The position numbers and the translations under genes were made by a program. Below, one piece after another: positions 46,701 to 56,024 of a DNA stretch of 64,000 nt (positions are counted from its first letter, which is position 1; each line of letters opens with the position of its first letter). The DNA is from Hibiscus mutabilis (lineage: Eukaryota > Streptophyta > Magnoliopsida > Malvales > Malvaceae). The notes below the pieces were generated by a model. That model was given only the letters and a program-made list of their open reading frames with translations, was not told the DNA's origin and searched no databases. The stretch spans positions 1,860,001 to 1,924,000 of the forward strand of contig CM033726.1 in NCBI GenBank assembly GCA_019671005.1, read 5' to 3'.

Positions 46701-49700
46701 TTTCTTGCAATGGTCACACCAAGGTCTCCCCTTCCTTTGTTTATTCCCGGGATTGGAATTGGTAAGGACGACAGAGGCATCTGTTGGCTGGACTGTTAGC
46801 ACCATCAGAGAGCGCCTACTTTCCTCCCTCCTAATTTCTGCAAAGGCTTCCCAAACTAGTGGAATGGGTTTAGTGGCTAGAACTCTGCTTCAAACTCCAT
46901 CATAGTCCTCATTCAATCCAGACAAGAATTGAAAAATCCTTCTCTGATTTTTCAATTTGTCGTAAAAATTAATATCCTCTGCACACTTCCATTCATTTTC
47001 TTCATAAAGATCTAGCTGCTGCCAGCACTTAGTTAGAATTCCAAAATACTGAGCCACAGTCATCTCTCTTGTCGAAGGTCCTTTATCTGAAGTTCAACAC
47101 CAAATAGGACTGGAGTGTTATCTACACTTGAATATGTATCCCTTGCTGCATTCCATATTTCTGTAGCAGTCTTGTAGAGCATGGAGTTTTCTCACATGAT
47201 CATGGTGTTTTCACTTAGCCAATTTGAGTAGTTTGGATCAGACTCTTCTGGAATGGTCATAGAGTTCGAGAGATAGGAGGCTTTCCTTCTTCCAGTGATG
47301 TATAGCCGCACAGACTGGGACCAAGGAAGATAGTTGTTACCATTGAGTTTATACGAGGTAATTGGGGAAAGAGAGGCATATGACATCTGAAAATCAAATG
47401 GACGAGGGCTGGTTTGAGAGCTTACTTCTGAATTAGAGGGCTCCGTGGTAACCATAAAAGATTGTAGAAACAATCAAGGAGTGAAAAAAAAGATGAAATT
47501 GTAGGAGAGATAGGATCGACCTAATCTGATACCATATAGAAAACAGAGGAGAATTATAAGCTTTGTTATTTCTCAAAATACACTAGGCGAGTCTATTTAT
47601 AGACTCTTTACAAAGAGGTTTAACCTAGGTAGCTAACTTCTAGGATAGAACTTTATCTCTTATCATTTATCCTATACAAGATAGAGTTAGTTTAAAATTT
47701 AAACTACTAGTTAGGATATATTTACAACACCTATTTACACGCCAACCTACAGGCCCAACTCTACCATTAAAACTAAGACAATGTAATGTGAACCAAATGT
47801 TCCATTGCCTTATGAGTGCCAAACAATGACATGGAAAAATGAGAATATGTTATATTCACTTGATCACAAAATACCCTTAGTTTTTACATCCATTAGCAGA
47901 CATTCTATGTAGAGTACTAATATACAGTTGTTTAAAAATACTATATGCTAATGTTGTGAAAATCAAATTGACCAAGGAAGAATAAAAATGAAGAGATAAT
48001 TAAACCTGAATTTGCATTAATAATTGTTCTTGTGCCTCTATGTTTTGGGCAATTTCCTCACAAATGTGATCATACTTCGTTATCTCCTTCCGAAAAAGAT
48101 CCTCATAGGAGCCAGTGGATGTCATCAACTTAGGTAATATGTCATCCTGCACCAATTTATCATATAAGACTACTAAAGTTTATGATATATGCCAATAATT
48201 CAGCTATGAGAGCAGTAACTAGACAAACAAGAGATACATAAATGAGCATCAAATGATCATGAAATATAACTACTACGCTAATATGAAGCCTGAAAGGTAC
48301 ATGTTCTTTTATGTACCTTTTTTTCTTATATGGTTCTCAAAATGAGAAAAGAAAAAGGGAAATAAAAAGGCCAATTGAAATATTACCCATACAATGCAGT
48401 CTAAAGGGAAAGCAATAGAAAGTGAAATCAAAGGGGTGTTTCTTAGGGCCAAAGAAGAAAACACAAAAAGCTGTGAAATGAGGCTTAGACTTTAGAGAGT
48501 GAGAGCAAGTTCACACAGCTCTTGGTGTCATTCCCAATGAGAGTAGTAACGTTTGGTGTCAAATGTGCTAGGGACAGGAGGCACAAATATAATCCTAGAT
48601 CTTCACAACATGTCAGAAGTATCAAAACAACAGAAAATCGCAGAAAAGAAACCAAGTATCTAAAGAAGGGTTGAGCTCTTTTTTCAACGAAATATAGAGA
48701 ACTGGGAATATTTGAATAGGATTGATTATTTATTGGATAAAAAAAACCCATTTTGAAAAGATCTCTTCCCTCTCTTCAGGATTGAACATCAATTGCACTG
48801 ATTTGGTAAACGACTCATTGGGCTCATTAGGATAGATGCAATTACATAATACCCCCCCCCCCCCAACAAAATGAATAAGAAGTTTTCTCCTAGTAGAGCT
48901 TGCGGGAAAAAGGAAAAAAAAAAGATTACAGTTATGCCTATGTATGGAATTATAATGTTGCAAACCCTTGAGGTACCATTCAGAAAGGAGAACAGTAAAA
49001 CTGAATGCCTAGTAGCACTGGTTAAGTTGATGCATATAAAAAGAAAAGCATTCAGAAGTTATGTAGCACAAACAGTTAACTACACCTTTCTTTTCATCTC
49101 TTTAAGCATGTCCTCAAGGCCTGCCCTCTGAGCACCGAGAGTCTCTAATTGCCTCTGCAAAGAAAATTATAGGAGATATAAAACATGGTGTATACATAAA
49201 AGTAAAATTCAGTATGATTTGTAAAACAGGAAAATGACAACGGATCGACTCAATGACTTTCATAGTAGCTTAAGCATGCAAAAGTAATATCAGATAAAGT
49301 TAACACTTCTCATTTTTTTTGGTTCTCTTTCTCTATCTTTTAGCCTTGGGTCATGGGAACTTGAGGGGGAAACAGAAGCATAGAGTAAATATTGAACATA
49401 TTTTAGATTAGAAAATAGAATTACCAAGCTTTGCTTCAGGGCCCCGACTATAGCATCTTCATTGGCATCCAAAGACATTATTGGCCTTGAAAGACTTGGT
49501 AGGGCAGCTTCTATCTATAACAGCGATATGAACACAAAAGGAAAAAAGGATTCACATTAAAAAGAATAGTCAATTTATCACTTCAAATATGTAATTAAAA
49601 AGAATAAGCAATAAGCTATCCACACTCGTATATACATAATCAAAATACTACGAAAAAAGCAGTACCAGCCAATTCAGAAGAAGCCAGCAACAATGCATTC

Positions 49701-51969
49701 TCAAAGACTAAGCAAAATAGCTTATATTTTACTTGCATTACATAAACACAGAAATAACTAATAACAGTTCAACATACCGGTCGGTGGTTAAGGATTGACA
49801 TCAGTGCAGAATGTTCTCTCACAGAGCGCTCAATTCGTGCATCACTTTCTCCAGCTTGTTTCAAATTAGCAGCAAATTTATTTAACCTTTCCTGCATAGT
49901 CTTTGTCAGAGTGCTGGACTGTGGCCTAGTCCATTGGGTTCCAAACTGACTTCTAAATTGAGCATCCTCTGCGGCTTCTTTCTGCAAAAGTTCTTCAGTC
50001 TGTACCAGTAATTCCTGATTCACCCTCCTTAGATCCCTAAGTTGTTGTAACTCAGCCTCAAGACCAGCTGGGCCCCCAGTAGCTTGCACCTTTTCTACCT
50101 CATTCTTAAGATCTTCTGGAAGACTAAAATTCCCTTCCAGAGCAAGAATTGAATCCGGAAGGTCCATTTCCTTAAGCCTAACTCGGGTTAGCTCACTTCC
50201 TTGCTGCAATTTCTCAGCTTGTGTCCTGATGACATCGTCAACCATTTCAGTATACCTGGAAAGAGCCTTTGCACTGCTGTCAGGAACAAGACTTGCAAAC
50301 ATCTTCTCTTTGCTTGCATCTAACACATCATTCATCTGCATTGGCTTCACCATAGAAAATGCAGGGAGAGCTGGTAAGGAACTAGGAGAAGGAACCCTCA
50401 TCAGATAAACCCTGTCGTTTTCCTTCATAGCCCTCTCCAGGTTGCGATTAAGATTAACTTCTAACTTGCTAATTGCATCCAGAATCTGTGCAGGAGCCCC
50501 TTTTGATGATTTCTTTGACTCAGTTAAAGCACTAATACCACTTTTCAAACGTGCAATTTCTTCCGCAATCTCCTCTTTCTCATGCAGCTCCAAGCCATAC
50601 CTATAGCAAGCTTCTGCATAGAAAAGAGCTGCCTTAAGCTGCACATGCGCAATCCATGTTTTTTCAAAATGGTTCTTCAAAGGAGCTGCATTTAATGCAG
50701 CTAAAGCTTCCTCATAATATAATCCAACCTGAAAATTATCTCATTAATCCTAACTAAAAATTTATTAAAATTCCCACAAGTAAACATGAAATCACAATTA
50801 CATAGTCACGTGTATTTAATTTTCTAGTTGTTGAAATTATCCCTCAAGTGAAATAACTAAAGGACATTTGGAGAGTCGACACCCTTCCATTACTTTCTAA
50901 TACATAATCAATCACCATTCACAAATATGGTTTTCACAATTGATACGTGGATTCTACACCTATAAATGATAATGATAGGAGTAAAGTAATGAACAGAACT
51001 ACAAGGGATTCCCAATTTGGGTTTCTTTTACTTCATAAGAGGAAAACAAAGATTGAATACAGCAAAAATAATAATTGATCAAAAACCAAACCATATGATC
51101 AAAATGAAAAACCAATTTCAATATAACTAATCAGTAAAAAGTAAACTACATCTATTCTTAAAACAATAATGTACTCATCTTTATGCTTGATCAGTCCCCA
51201 CAAAAAGATTGGCAATCTACTCATCCATCCCAGAAAATGCAGATTCCAATTCTCAATCAGGTATAAACAAAGCACATAAAAAATAACTAACCTGCCTAGA
51301 AATCTTGGAGCAAACTCCAGGAGTACTTCCTTTAGCAATAGTATTTTCAAAAACACACTCTTGAGCTTGAGCCAACATCAACCTCTCCAACATTCCAGCA
51401 CACTCCACCGACAAATCCACCGTCGTACTGTTCCCCATCGAAGCCTTTGTCGACGCATTATCTCTGAGGTAGGCAAACGCCCCTGCTGCTGCTATAAAGG
51501 CGTGAGACGCCAGTCTTCTCCCTTCCACCGTAGTCCTATCGTAAGACAAGCCAAGCTGACTATAAACCGCGCCGAGATTAAACAAAATCGCGGCCTTTTC
51601 TAAATGGATATTTTGCTGAACCGCTTTATGCCTCTGTTTAAATGCATCAAACCAAGTGAATTGGATTGTATTTATGTGATCTCGATCGGGGGAAATTGGG
51701 AAGCGGGTTTCAATTAGGCATAGGGATTTGAAGTAAGAGATGAGGAGGTCGCGTCGGGTTGTAGGGGATGGGTCCGGAACGCGTTCGATGTCGGAACGGA
51801 GGGTTTTGACGATGGAAAGGTCATCTTCGAGATTGACGGCTTCGCGTTCGGAGTATGTGTAGGAGATGTATTGGCGGAGTGGGCGGTAGAGGTCAATCGA
51901 ATTGGTTTTCTTCTCATAGATTGCTAGCATGATGTTGGTGGCTGTCGCCGAGGAGGATGCGGCGGCCAT
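40749..51969 (-). CDS. ALIX: ALIX/BRO1-domain protein (ESCRT-associated), 8 exons
   Basis: Minus-strand exons 51292-51969, 49778-50728, 49425-49514, 49086-49154, 48006-48146, 41850-41898, 41405-41508 and 40749-41303 join in frame to 2637 nt (878 aa). The ATG at 51969 gives MAAASSSATATNIMLAIYEK; the open frame runs a few codons upstream without an ATG. The BRO1 domain is at about 1-400 (YEKKTNSIDLYRPLRQYIS; FNLGAVYSQLGLSYDR). A coiled-coil V domain follows at about 420-700. The last exon (from residue 695) carries a Pro/Tyr/Gln-rich tail (PYPPPSSTAPPYPSPH) ending SGYYKQ. By family, ALIX binds ESCRT-III SNF7 proteins and ubiquitinated cargo at endosomes and acts in multivesicular-body sorting. 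Intron 5 is about 6.1 kb because it holds a complete copia element; the exons are undamaged. Confidence 0.95.
42420..42636 (-). repeat. 3' LTR of the copia element
   Basis: 217 bp. On the plus strand it starts tgtagaaaacagaggagaat and ends gccaacctaca. The adjacent inner sequence ctccccctc is the complement of a GAGGGGGAG polypurine tract (42637-42645). Confidence 0.95.
42644..42967 (-). pseudogene. Copia RNase H segment
   Basis: The minus frame reads GICEGIWIKKLLAELELDGK ... IHSDSQSAMSIAKNPVQHDK ... VKLHYIPTRNQLADIFTKAL, the C-terminal RNase H region of copia Pol, ending close to the polypurine tract. The DSQSA and HYIPTRNQLADIFTK motifs are typical. The upstream link to the reverse transcriptase is interrupted near 42970-43040. 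Confidence 0.85.
43043..43997 (-). pseudogene. Copia reverse transcriptase, interrupted
   Basis: Minus-strand segments 43997-43464 and 43498-43043 carry ETFAPVAKLNTIRVLLSIAV, LHQLDIKNAFLNENLEEEVY, SLYGLKQSPRAWFDRF and the catalytic YVDD (LLIVYVDDIIITGND). The following connection domain reads MYFLGMEVARSNEGLVINQR. The two segments overlap in different frames because of a 41-bp tandem duplication at 43484-43565, which shifts the frame. The family role is cDNA synthesis from element RNA; this copy cannot make a full enzyme. Confidence 0.9.
43484..43565. repeat. 41-bp tandem duplication in the copia reverse transcriptase
   Basis: ttcccaagaaatacatgagg ctccccagatccttggtttcg is present twice head-to-tail. 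The unit is not a multiple of three, so it breaks the reading frame. Confidence 0.9.
44582..45051. mobile_element. LTR-like block bounded by a 41-bp direct repeat, inside the copia element
   Basis: A 41-bp string beginning agcatccatagtttcattag occurs at 44582-44622 and 45011-45051. Between the copies lies LTR-like sequence (about 44690-44970, ending tgtcaacttaca on the plus strand). A second polypurine tract complement, ctccccctcaa (44971-44981), follows it. This looks like the 3' end of a different copia element joined in by nested insertion or template switching. Confidence 0.6.
45101..46479 (-). pseudogene. Copia protease and integrase region
   Basis: Successive minus-strand open segments carry the protease motif DSGASDHMTG (46479-46270), then the GAG-pre-integrase histidines/cysteines (LWHYRLGHPS ... 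CEVCQLAKHTRQPF). The integrase core has HSDIWGP, FIDDYSRTTW, RSDNGSEY and NGVTERKNRHLLE (46038-45394). A C-terminal segment follows (45484-45101: YLINRIPSKPL, FGCTTFVHI). Overlapping segments in different frames show small indels. The family role is polyprotein processing and insertion of the cDNA; here it is broken. Confidence 0.9.
46506..47473 (-). pseudogene. Copia gag region
   Basis: The minus strand starts near 47473 with a UBN2/gag-type N-terminus (SYKLNGNNYLPWSQSVRLYI) that stops around 47192. The C-terminal part appears at 46805-46506 with a CCHC knuckle CDHCKKAGHVIEHC (CX2CX4HX4C). The stretch in between is frame-disrupted. Gag would package the element RNA. Confidence 0.85.
47521..47534 (-). 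other. Primer-binding site of the copia element
   Basis: On the minus strand, TGGTATCAGATTAG follows the 5' LTR directly. TGGTATCAGA is complementary to the 3' end of initiator tRNA-Met, the usual primer for copia elements. Confidence 0.85.
47535..47751 (-). repeat. 5' LTR of the copia element
   Basis: 217 bp, nearly identical to the copy at 42420-42636. Its inner terminus is TA instead of the CA expected on the minus strand (plus strand tatagaaaac), a point change from the canonical end. Confidence 0.95.
48852..48864. repeat. Poly-C run of about 13
   Basis: Thirteen consecutive C lie in ALIX intron 4. The exact length may be unreliable in an assembly. Confidence 0.8.
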
Positions 51970-52252
51970 GGCGACGGCGATGTCGGTGAAGGTCAAATTT
52001 TAGGTTAATGAAGAAGGCAGCGGAATTGACGATGAGAAAAAAATGAAATTGAGATTAAGGAAACGGAAGAAGGGGGGATTTTCTTACTGGCAGATGAAAA
52101 TTCGATGGGAAGACTGCAAGGATGAATTGAATTGCAGACGTGTAGATCCCCACGCCTATGACCCGGTCTGGTGTGGTCAGTGTTTCCAGAAACCGAACCG
52201 GGTGAAAAACCCATAAAACCTCAACTCATTGGTTTAACTGGTTTAAGTATTA
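51970..52252. other. 5' flank and presumed promoter of ALIX
   Basis: The region immediately upstream of the ALIX start on the minus strand, of higher GC content, ends at the foldback element. No specific regulatory motif was confirmed. Confidence 0.35.
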
Positions 52253-52697
52253 GGGTAAAGTATACAAATGGTCACTAAACTATAACAAAAAAATACAAAA
52301 TGGTTATCAAACTTGAAAAAGTTACATAATGGGCATTAAAGTTTAGTTTTTGTTACAAAATGATCACTGAGCCGTTAACTATTGTTCATTGAATGAGGTG
52401 ATAGTTACGAAAATTTAAATAATAACACATTTAATCATTTATATTTACGCATTCAATCAATTTAGTCCTAATTTAACCCTCATTCTTGATGTCTAAATTG
52501 TTTGAATGTGTAAATATTCGGGATTAAATGTGTTGTTATACAAATTTTCGTAATTGTCATGTCACCCAGTTAACAATAATTAATGACTCAGTGACCATTT
52601 TGTAACAAAAACTAAAGTTTAATGCCCATTATGTAACTTTTAAAAGTTTGATGACCATTTTGTATTTTTGAGATAGTTTAATGACTGTTTGTGTACC
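52253..52697. mobile_element. Foldback element, 445 bp, upstream of ALIX
   Basis: The left part (gtatacaaatggtcactaaa, then tacaaaatggttatcaaact) pairs with the right part (aagtttgatgaccattttgt, then agtttaatgactgtttgtgt). It is flanked by the 10-bp direct repeat ttaagtatta (52243-52252, 52698-52707). The centre contains gttaactattgttcattga / ttaacaataattaatgactc. Non-coding. Confidence 0.8.
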
Positions 52698-52723
52698 TTA
52701 AGTATTAATTGTGTTAAAAATAA

Positions 52724-53094
52724 GGGTAAACTACACTGGTAGCCACCAAACTATTTTAGCCAGAGAATTAACTTTTTGACCCATAACGTTCTGTTATTAT
52801 TTTAGTCACCGACCGTTTTTAGATTGACCTAATATTAATTTTATAGAAAATAACTAATTAGTTTATTTTTATTCACAAATGAAGTGAAAAATAATTATAG
52901 TTCATCTTCAATTTTAATAACAATTTAGGTTAAATATTAGTTTAATTAAAAATATATCAATTATATTATTTGGGTTATGGTTTAATATTCAAGCATTTAC
53001 AACGTAACGTTAGGGATTTTTTATAAAAGAATAATTTATTAACCAAAATAAAAATTTATATAAATAATTTGATGATCAGTAGCGTACTTTACCT
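52724..53094. mobile_element. Foldback element of the gggtaaactac family
   Basis: It starts gggtaaactacactggtagc, as does the element at 31169, and ends gatcagtagcgtactttacc, with inverted similarity. The flanks aaaaataa and taaaataa form an imperfect 8-bp direct repeat. It abuts the element at 52253-52697. Confidence 0.6.
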
Positions 53095-53408
53095 TAAAAT
53101 AATTTTGTTATATCCTTCTCCTATCGATATATAATTATTTAATTAGGGGTGAGCAAAATTCAACTCGAAAAAACTAAAATTTTTTACTCGACTCATAATT
53201 TATAAACTCGAATCGAAAAATTTTCAAATAAATTTTAAGTTGTAGAATATAGAATTTCTCCTTTATCTTATCTAAAAATGTATAATAATTTTTTTTTTAC
53301 AAGTTGAATGTTGGCTACAATTTGCGTAGTAAATAAATTTGAATATCAATCGGCAAATTTCATTTCAGTTATCGCATTACCTTATGCACAAATAGATCTA
53401 AATCCTAT
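53095..53408. other. AT-rich spacer before the LTR element
   Basis: It contains a short fragment of the 'actcgaaaaa/ttcgag' dispersed repeat type near 53155-53215. The LTR retrotransposon starts at 53409. No gene is visible. Confidence 0.4.
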
Positions 53409-54512
53409 TGTCACGGACCAAAATTTTTGGATCGAGACATTGGCGCAAGCATTAGATAGGGAGGTTGTGCGCAATGTAACGAGCTTGCCAAATGTGGCCC
53501 AGCACTTGGAGAATGTCGTGGACCAAACCTTTGGGACCGAGACATTGGCGCAAGAATCAGCCAAAGAAGGTTTGCGCGGTGTAACGGGCTTGCCAAGACC
53601 ATTACACTTGGCCCAGCACTTGGAGAAAGGCGTGGACCAAACCTTTAGGACCGAGGCATTGGCGCAAGAATCAGCCAAAGAGGGTTTGCGCAGTGTAACG
53701 GGCTTGCCAAGACCATCACACTTGGCCCGGCACTTGGAGAATGCTAGAAAGCCCGCAAGCCCACAAGACTTAGCCAAATCCATGGAGGATTCATGAGGGT
53801 AATTCGGTCAAAGCATCATCTATTTATTTGAAATATAATTTGTAGATAATGTTTGTGATAATTAGAGATTTGAATTGAGATTTGATTAGATAAGATCAAT
53901 ATCGACCGTCGATGTAATTTAAACTGAGCCGTTGGATGTAGGGGAGTTCAACTATAAATAGAGGCTCCATCCTCACTTGTAAATCACTACTTCACTACTT
54001 CACATCACATCACATTACTTCACTTCACTTATTCATTTACTTTGAGTAATACAAGAAGCATTTACTCTAAAATCTCTGTGTGTTCTTTATTGTTCTTGAG
54101 TGTTCTTTATTGCTCTAGTTGCCAATCTTTTTCCGTTGTTCTTTGATTAGTTTCCGCAAAGTACGATCTTTCGTTCGAGGGCTTTGGGAAGTATTTGATC
54201 TTCCGGAGTGAGAATCCTGGCTGAGTTAGGTGTTTGTCGAGAGAGCTTCACCTAAGGCCGTGATAAGGGATTTCAGGGTGACTTAGCAGACGTTTCAATC
54301 GAGAAAACGACTAAGGTCTGCACGATTCGTCTAGCAAAGGTTTAACCCGTGACAAGATCCATCAAAACCTGGAGGGCTTGTCAGAGCCGTTGTCGAGCAT
54401 GAGTACTCACAAGGCTGGTTGAAGGCTGACTTAGGCACAGGAATCGACCGATTAGCGTCAAAGGCGTCTAAGGCCGCAAGGATCCACTAGGGTCAAGTCT
54501 AGCCCTGTGACA
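53409..54512 (+). repeat. 5' LTR of the pol-less element
   Basis: 1104 bp. Its first about 340 bp contain three tandem units of roughly 105-114 bp, each starting ggaccaaa and ending gcacttggagaa. It is longer than the other LTR by 13 bp, matching one extra copy of a short cttcacta-type repeat near 53990. A promoter is likely upstream of the tataaatagaggctcc stretch near 53952. Confidence 0.95.
53952..53965 (+). promoter_or_regulatory. Probable LTR TATA box
   Basis: actataaatagagg is a good plant TATA box, placed mid-LTR as expected for the U3/R promoter. The matching site in the right LTR reads ctaaaaatagag, a weakened version. Confidence 0.55.
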
Positions 54513-54514
54513 AG

Positions 54515-54526
54515 TGGTATCAGAGC
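54515..54526 (+). other. Primer-binding site
   Basis: TGGTATCAGAGC starts two bases after the left LTR and is complementary to the 3' end of initiator tRNA-Met. Confidence 0.9.
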
Positions 54527-54716
54527 GAGTCGAGGAAGGGACTTGCGTTCGAGCCAGCTCGCAGTTGTAGTCAAGCGTGGTGGTGACTTGCGTTCGAGCC
54601 AGCTTGCAGGTGCAGTCAAGTGTGGTGGATTCCAGTTTGTAGTTGTAGTCAAGCGTGATGGTGACTTGCGTTCGAGTTAGTCGAAGTGATCTGGGATCAG
54701 ACTAGTTCGTGGCAAA

Positions 54717-55640
54717 GTGGTGATTGAGATGACACCAAAGAAGAAGACATTGACAATGGATGATGTAAGAAAGACTCTGAATGAATTTGACGAAAGGAGC
54801 AACCGTCTTGAAAATAAGGTGCAATTGAATCTTGAATTCATAACAGTCGTGGAGGCTTGGGTCGATAAACTATTGGACTTCAAGAAGGAGGCCAATGTGG
54901 TGTTTGAACAGCTAGAGTTAGTAAACCCTGAGAAGCTGGGTTCGTTGGATATCGAGATGTTAGAGTCTCTGGAAGGGATCTAGGAGGAGGTTGAATGGAC
55001 TCTTAATAGCTTGGAAGTTAAAATGTCTAAGCGTGGCAATTCCTTAGAGGATACAGTGGAAACTCTAAGAGAGGAGGCCAAAAAGATCCAAGGTGTTGTG
55101 GAGTCACATCTTGAAAAGTTAGAGTCCATTGAGGGCAAGTTCAATGACGAGGCGCAATGCATCCTCAACGAGTTGGAGATAGTTTGAGAGAGTTTTGCTT
55201 ATGAAGCCAAGATGGGGGATTTGCAAAAAGTGGAGGATTCTTCTAAGAAGAAAACTGTGAAGGAGATCCAAGAAGTTCTCAACTCGGTGTACGAGAAGTT
55301 GAACCAACAAGATAATTCCCTTCAAGATGCAGTGGAGGCAATGAAGGTAGAATTGGAGTCGTTGGGAAAGAGGGTTCTTAAAATTGAGAAATCCGAAGAG
55401 GAGGCCAAGCAGACCCAAGGTGTTTTCGAGTCTCGTCTTGACGAAGTAGAGTCCATAGATGATCGGTTCAAGGACGAGACACGAGAAGTTCTCAACAAGC
55501 TGGTGACTGTTCGAGGGAGTAATGCTAGTGAAGCTGAGATGGAAGCTTTGCGAAAAGAAGTGGATGAGCTCAAGAGGGAGCTGCTCAGTTGCAAGACGGC
55601 AATGAGTGAATGTGATGCGCCCAAGACCTTCTTAGAGTGA
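54717..55640 (+). CDS. Coiled-coil gag-like region of the pol-less element
   Basis: Open segments 54717-54983 (MVIEMTPKKKTLTMDDVRKT ...) and 55212-55640 (MGDLQKVEDSSKKKTVKEIQ ...). The stretch between them is also Glu/Lys/Leu-rich but has in-frame stops (TAG near 54981, TGA near 55185). The sequence is strongly charged and heptad-like, suggesting a coiled coil suited to assembly of a particle. It shows no match I can name to a capsid domain. The interruptions suggest a decayed single gag reading frame. Confidence 0.6.
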
Positions 55641-55781
55641 TTTAGACCGGGGGCGAATCTCGCAGTAGAGCAGGGAGATGCCCAGAGACTTTCAGAGGCT
55701 CTCGTTGTTGCCGAACCTCTGACCGAGCCCGCAAAATGCAAGCAGGCGAATGTTGAGTCAACCAAGCCCAGTTCGAGAGAA

Positions 55782-55979
55782 TTGGGGAATGGTGAGGCTA
55801 AGTCCATGCCAGAAAAGAAGGGGAGCAAGAAGTTGAAGTGCTACTTCTGTGATGGTCCTCATTTGATAAGGGGATGTCCTGAGAAGAACCGCCTAGCTGC
55901 CATGGTGAAGACAGCAGACGAGTCAAAGGATGAAGTAGCGAGACTTGGGGCGATTGTGTGTGTCAATACCGCCAAGTGA
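55782..55979 (+). CDS. Zinc-knuckle segment of the gag-like region
   Basis: Contains CYFCDGPHLIRGC, spacing CX2CX3HX4C, preceded by a Lys-rich stretch. It stops at 55979 and the next open segment starts 46 bases later in another frame, so this is probably part of one ancestral gag protein. Confidence 0.65.
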   Translation: MGNGEAKSMPEKKGSKKLKCYFCDGPHLIRGCPEKNRLAAMVKTADESKDEVARLGAIVCVNTAK

Positions 55980-56024
55980 AGTGAGAACCGTGGTTCCACT
56001 ACGAGTGCCAAAGTAGTTCATGCA

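Larger units (their letters stand above)
42420..47751 (-). mobile_element. Ty1/copia LTR retrotransposon in ALIX intron 5
   Basis: 5332 bp, flanked by the perfect 5-bp target duplication GGCCC (42415-42419, 47752-47756). The LTRs are 217 bp each and differ at about 10 positions by my count. On the minus strand the order is LTR, primer-binding site, gag, protease, integrase, reverse transcriptase, RNase H, polypurine tract, LTR: the copia order. The coding region is broken by several frame changes, an inserted LTR-like block (about 44623-45010) and a 41-bp tandem duplication, so the copy is not autonomous. Confidence 0.95.

Noticed and set aside
48852..48864. Poly-C run as an i-motif or regulatory site
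   Set aside because: A single homopolymer in an intron; length may be a sequencing artefact and there is no supporting context.
53308..53877. Open frames of 130-180 codons on both strands in the LTR repeat
   Set aside because: They lie inside the U3 tandem units and recur in the other LTR (57326-57877). They are by-products of a repeat whose unit is a multiple of three, not genes.
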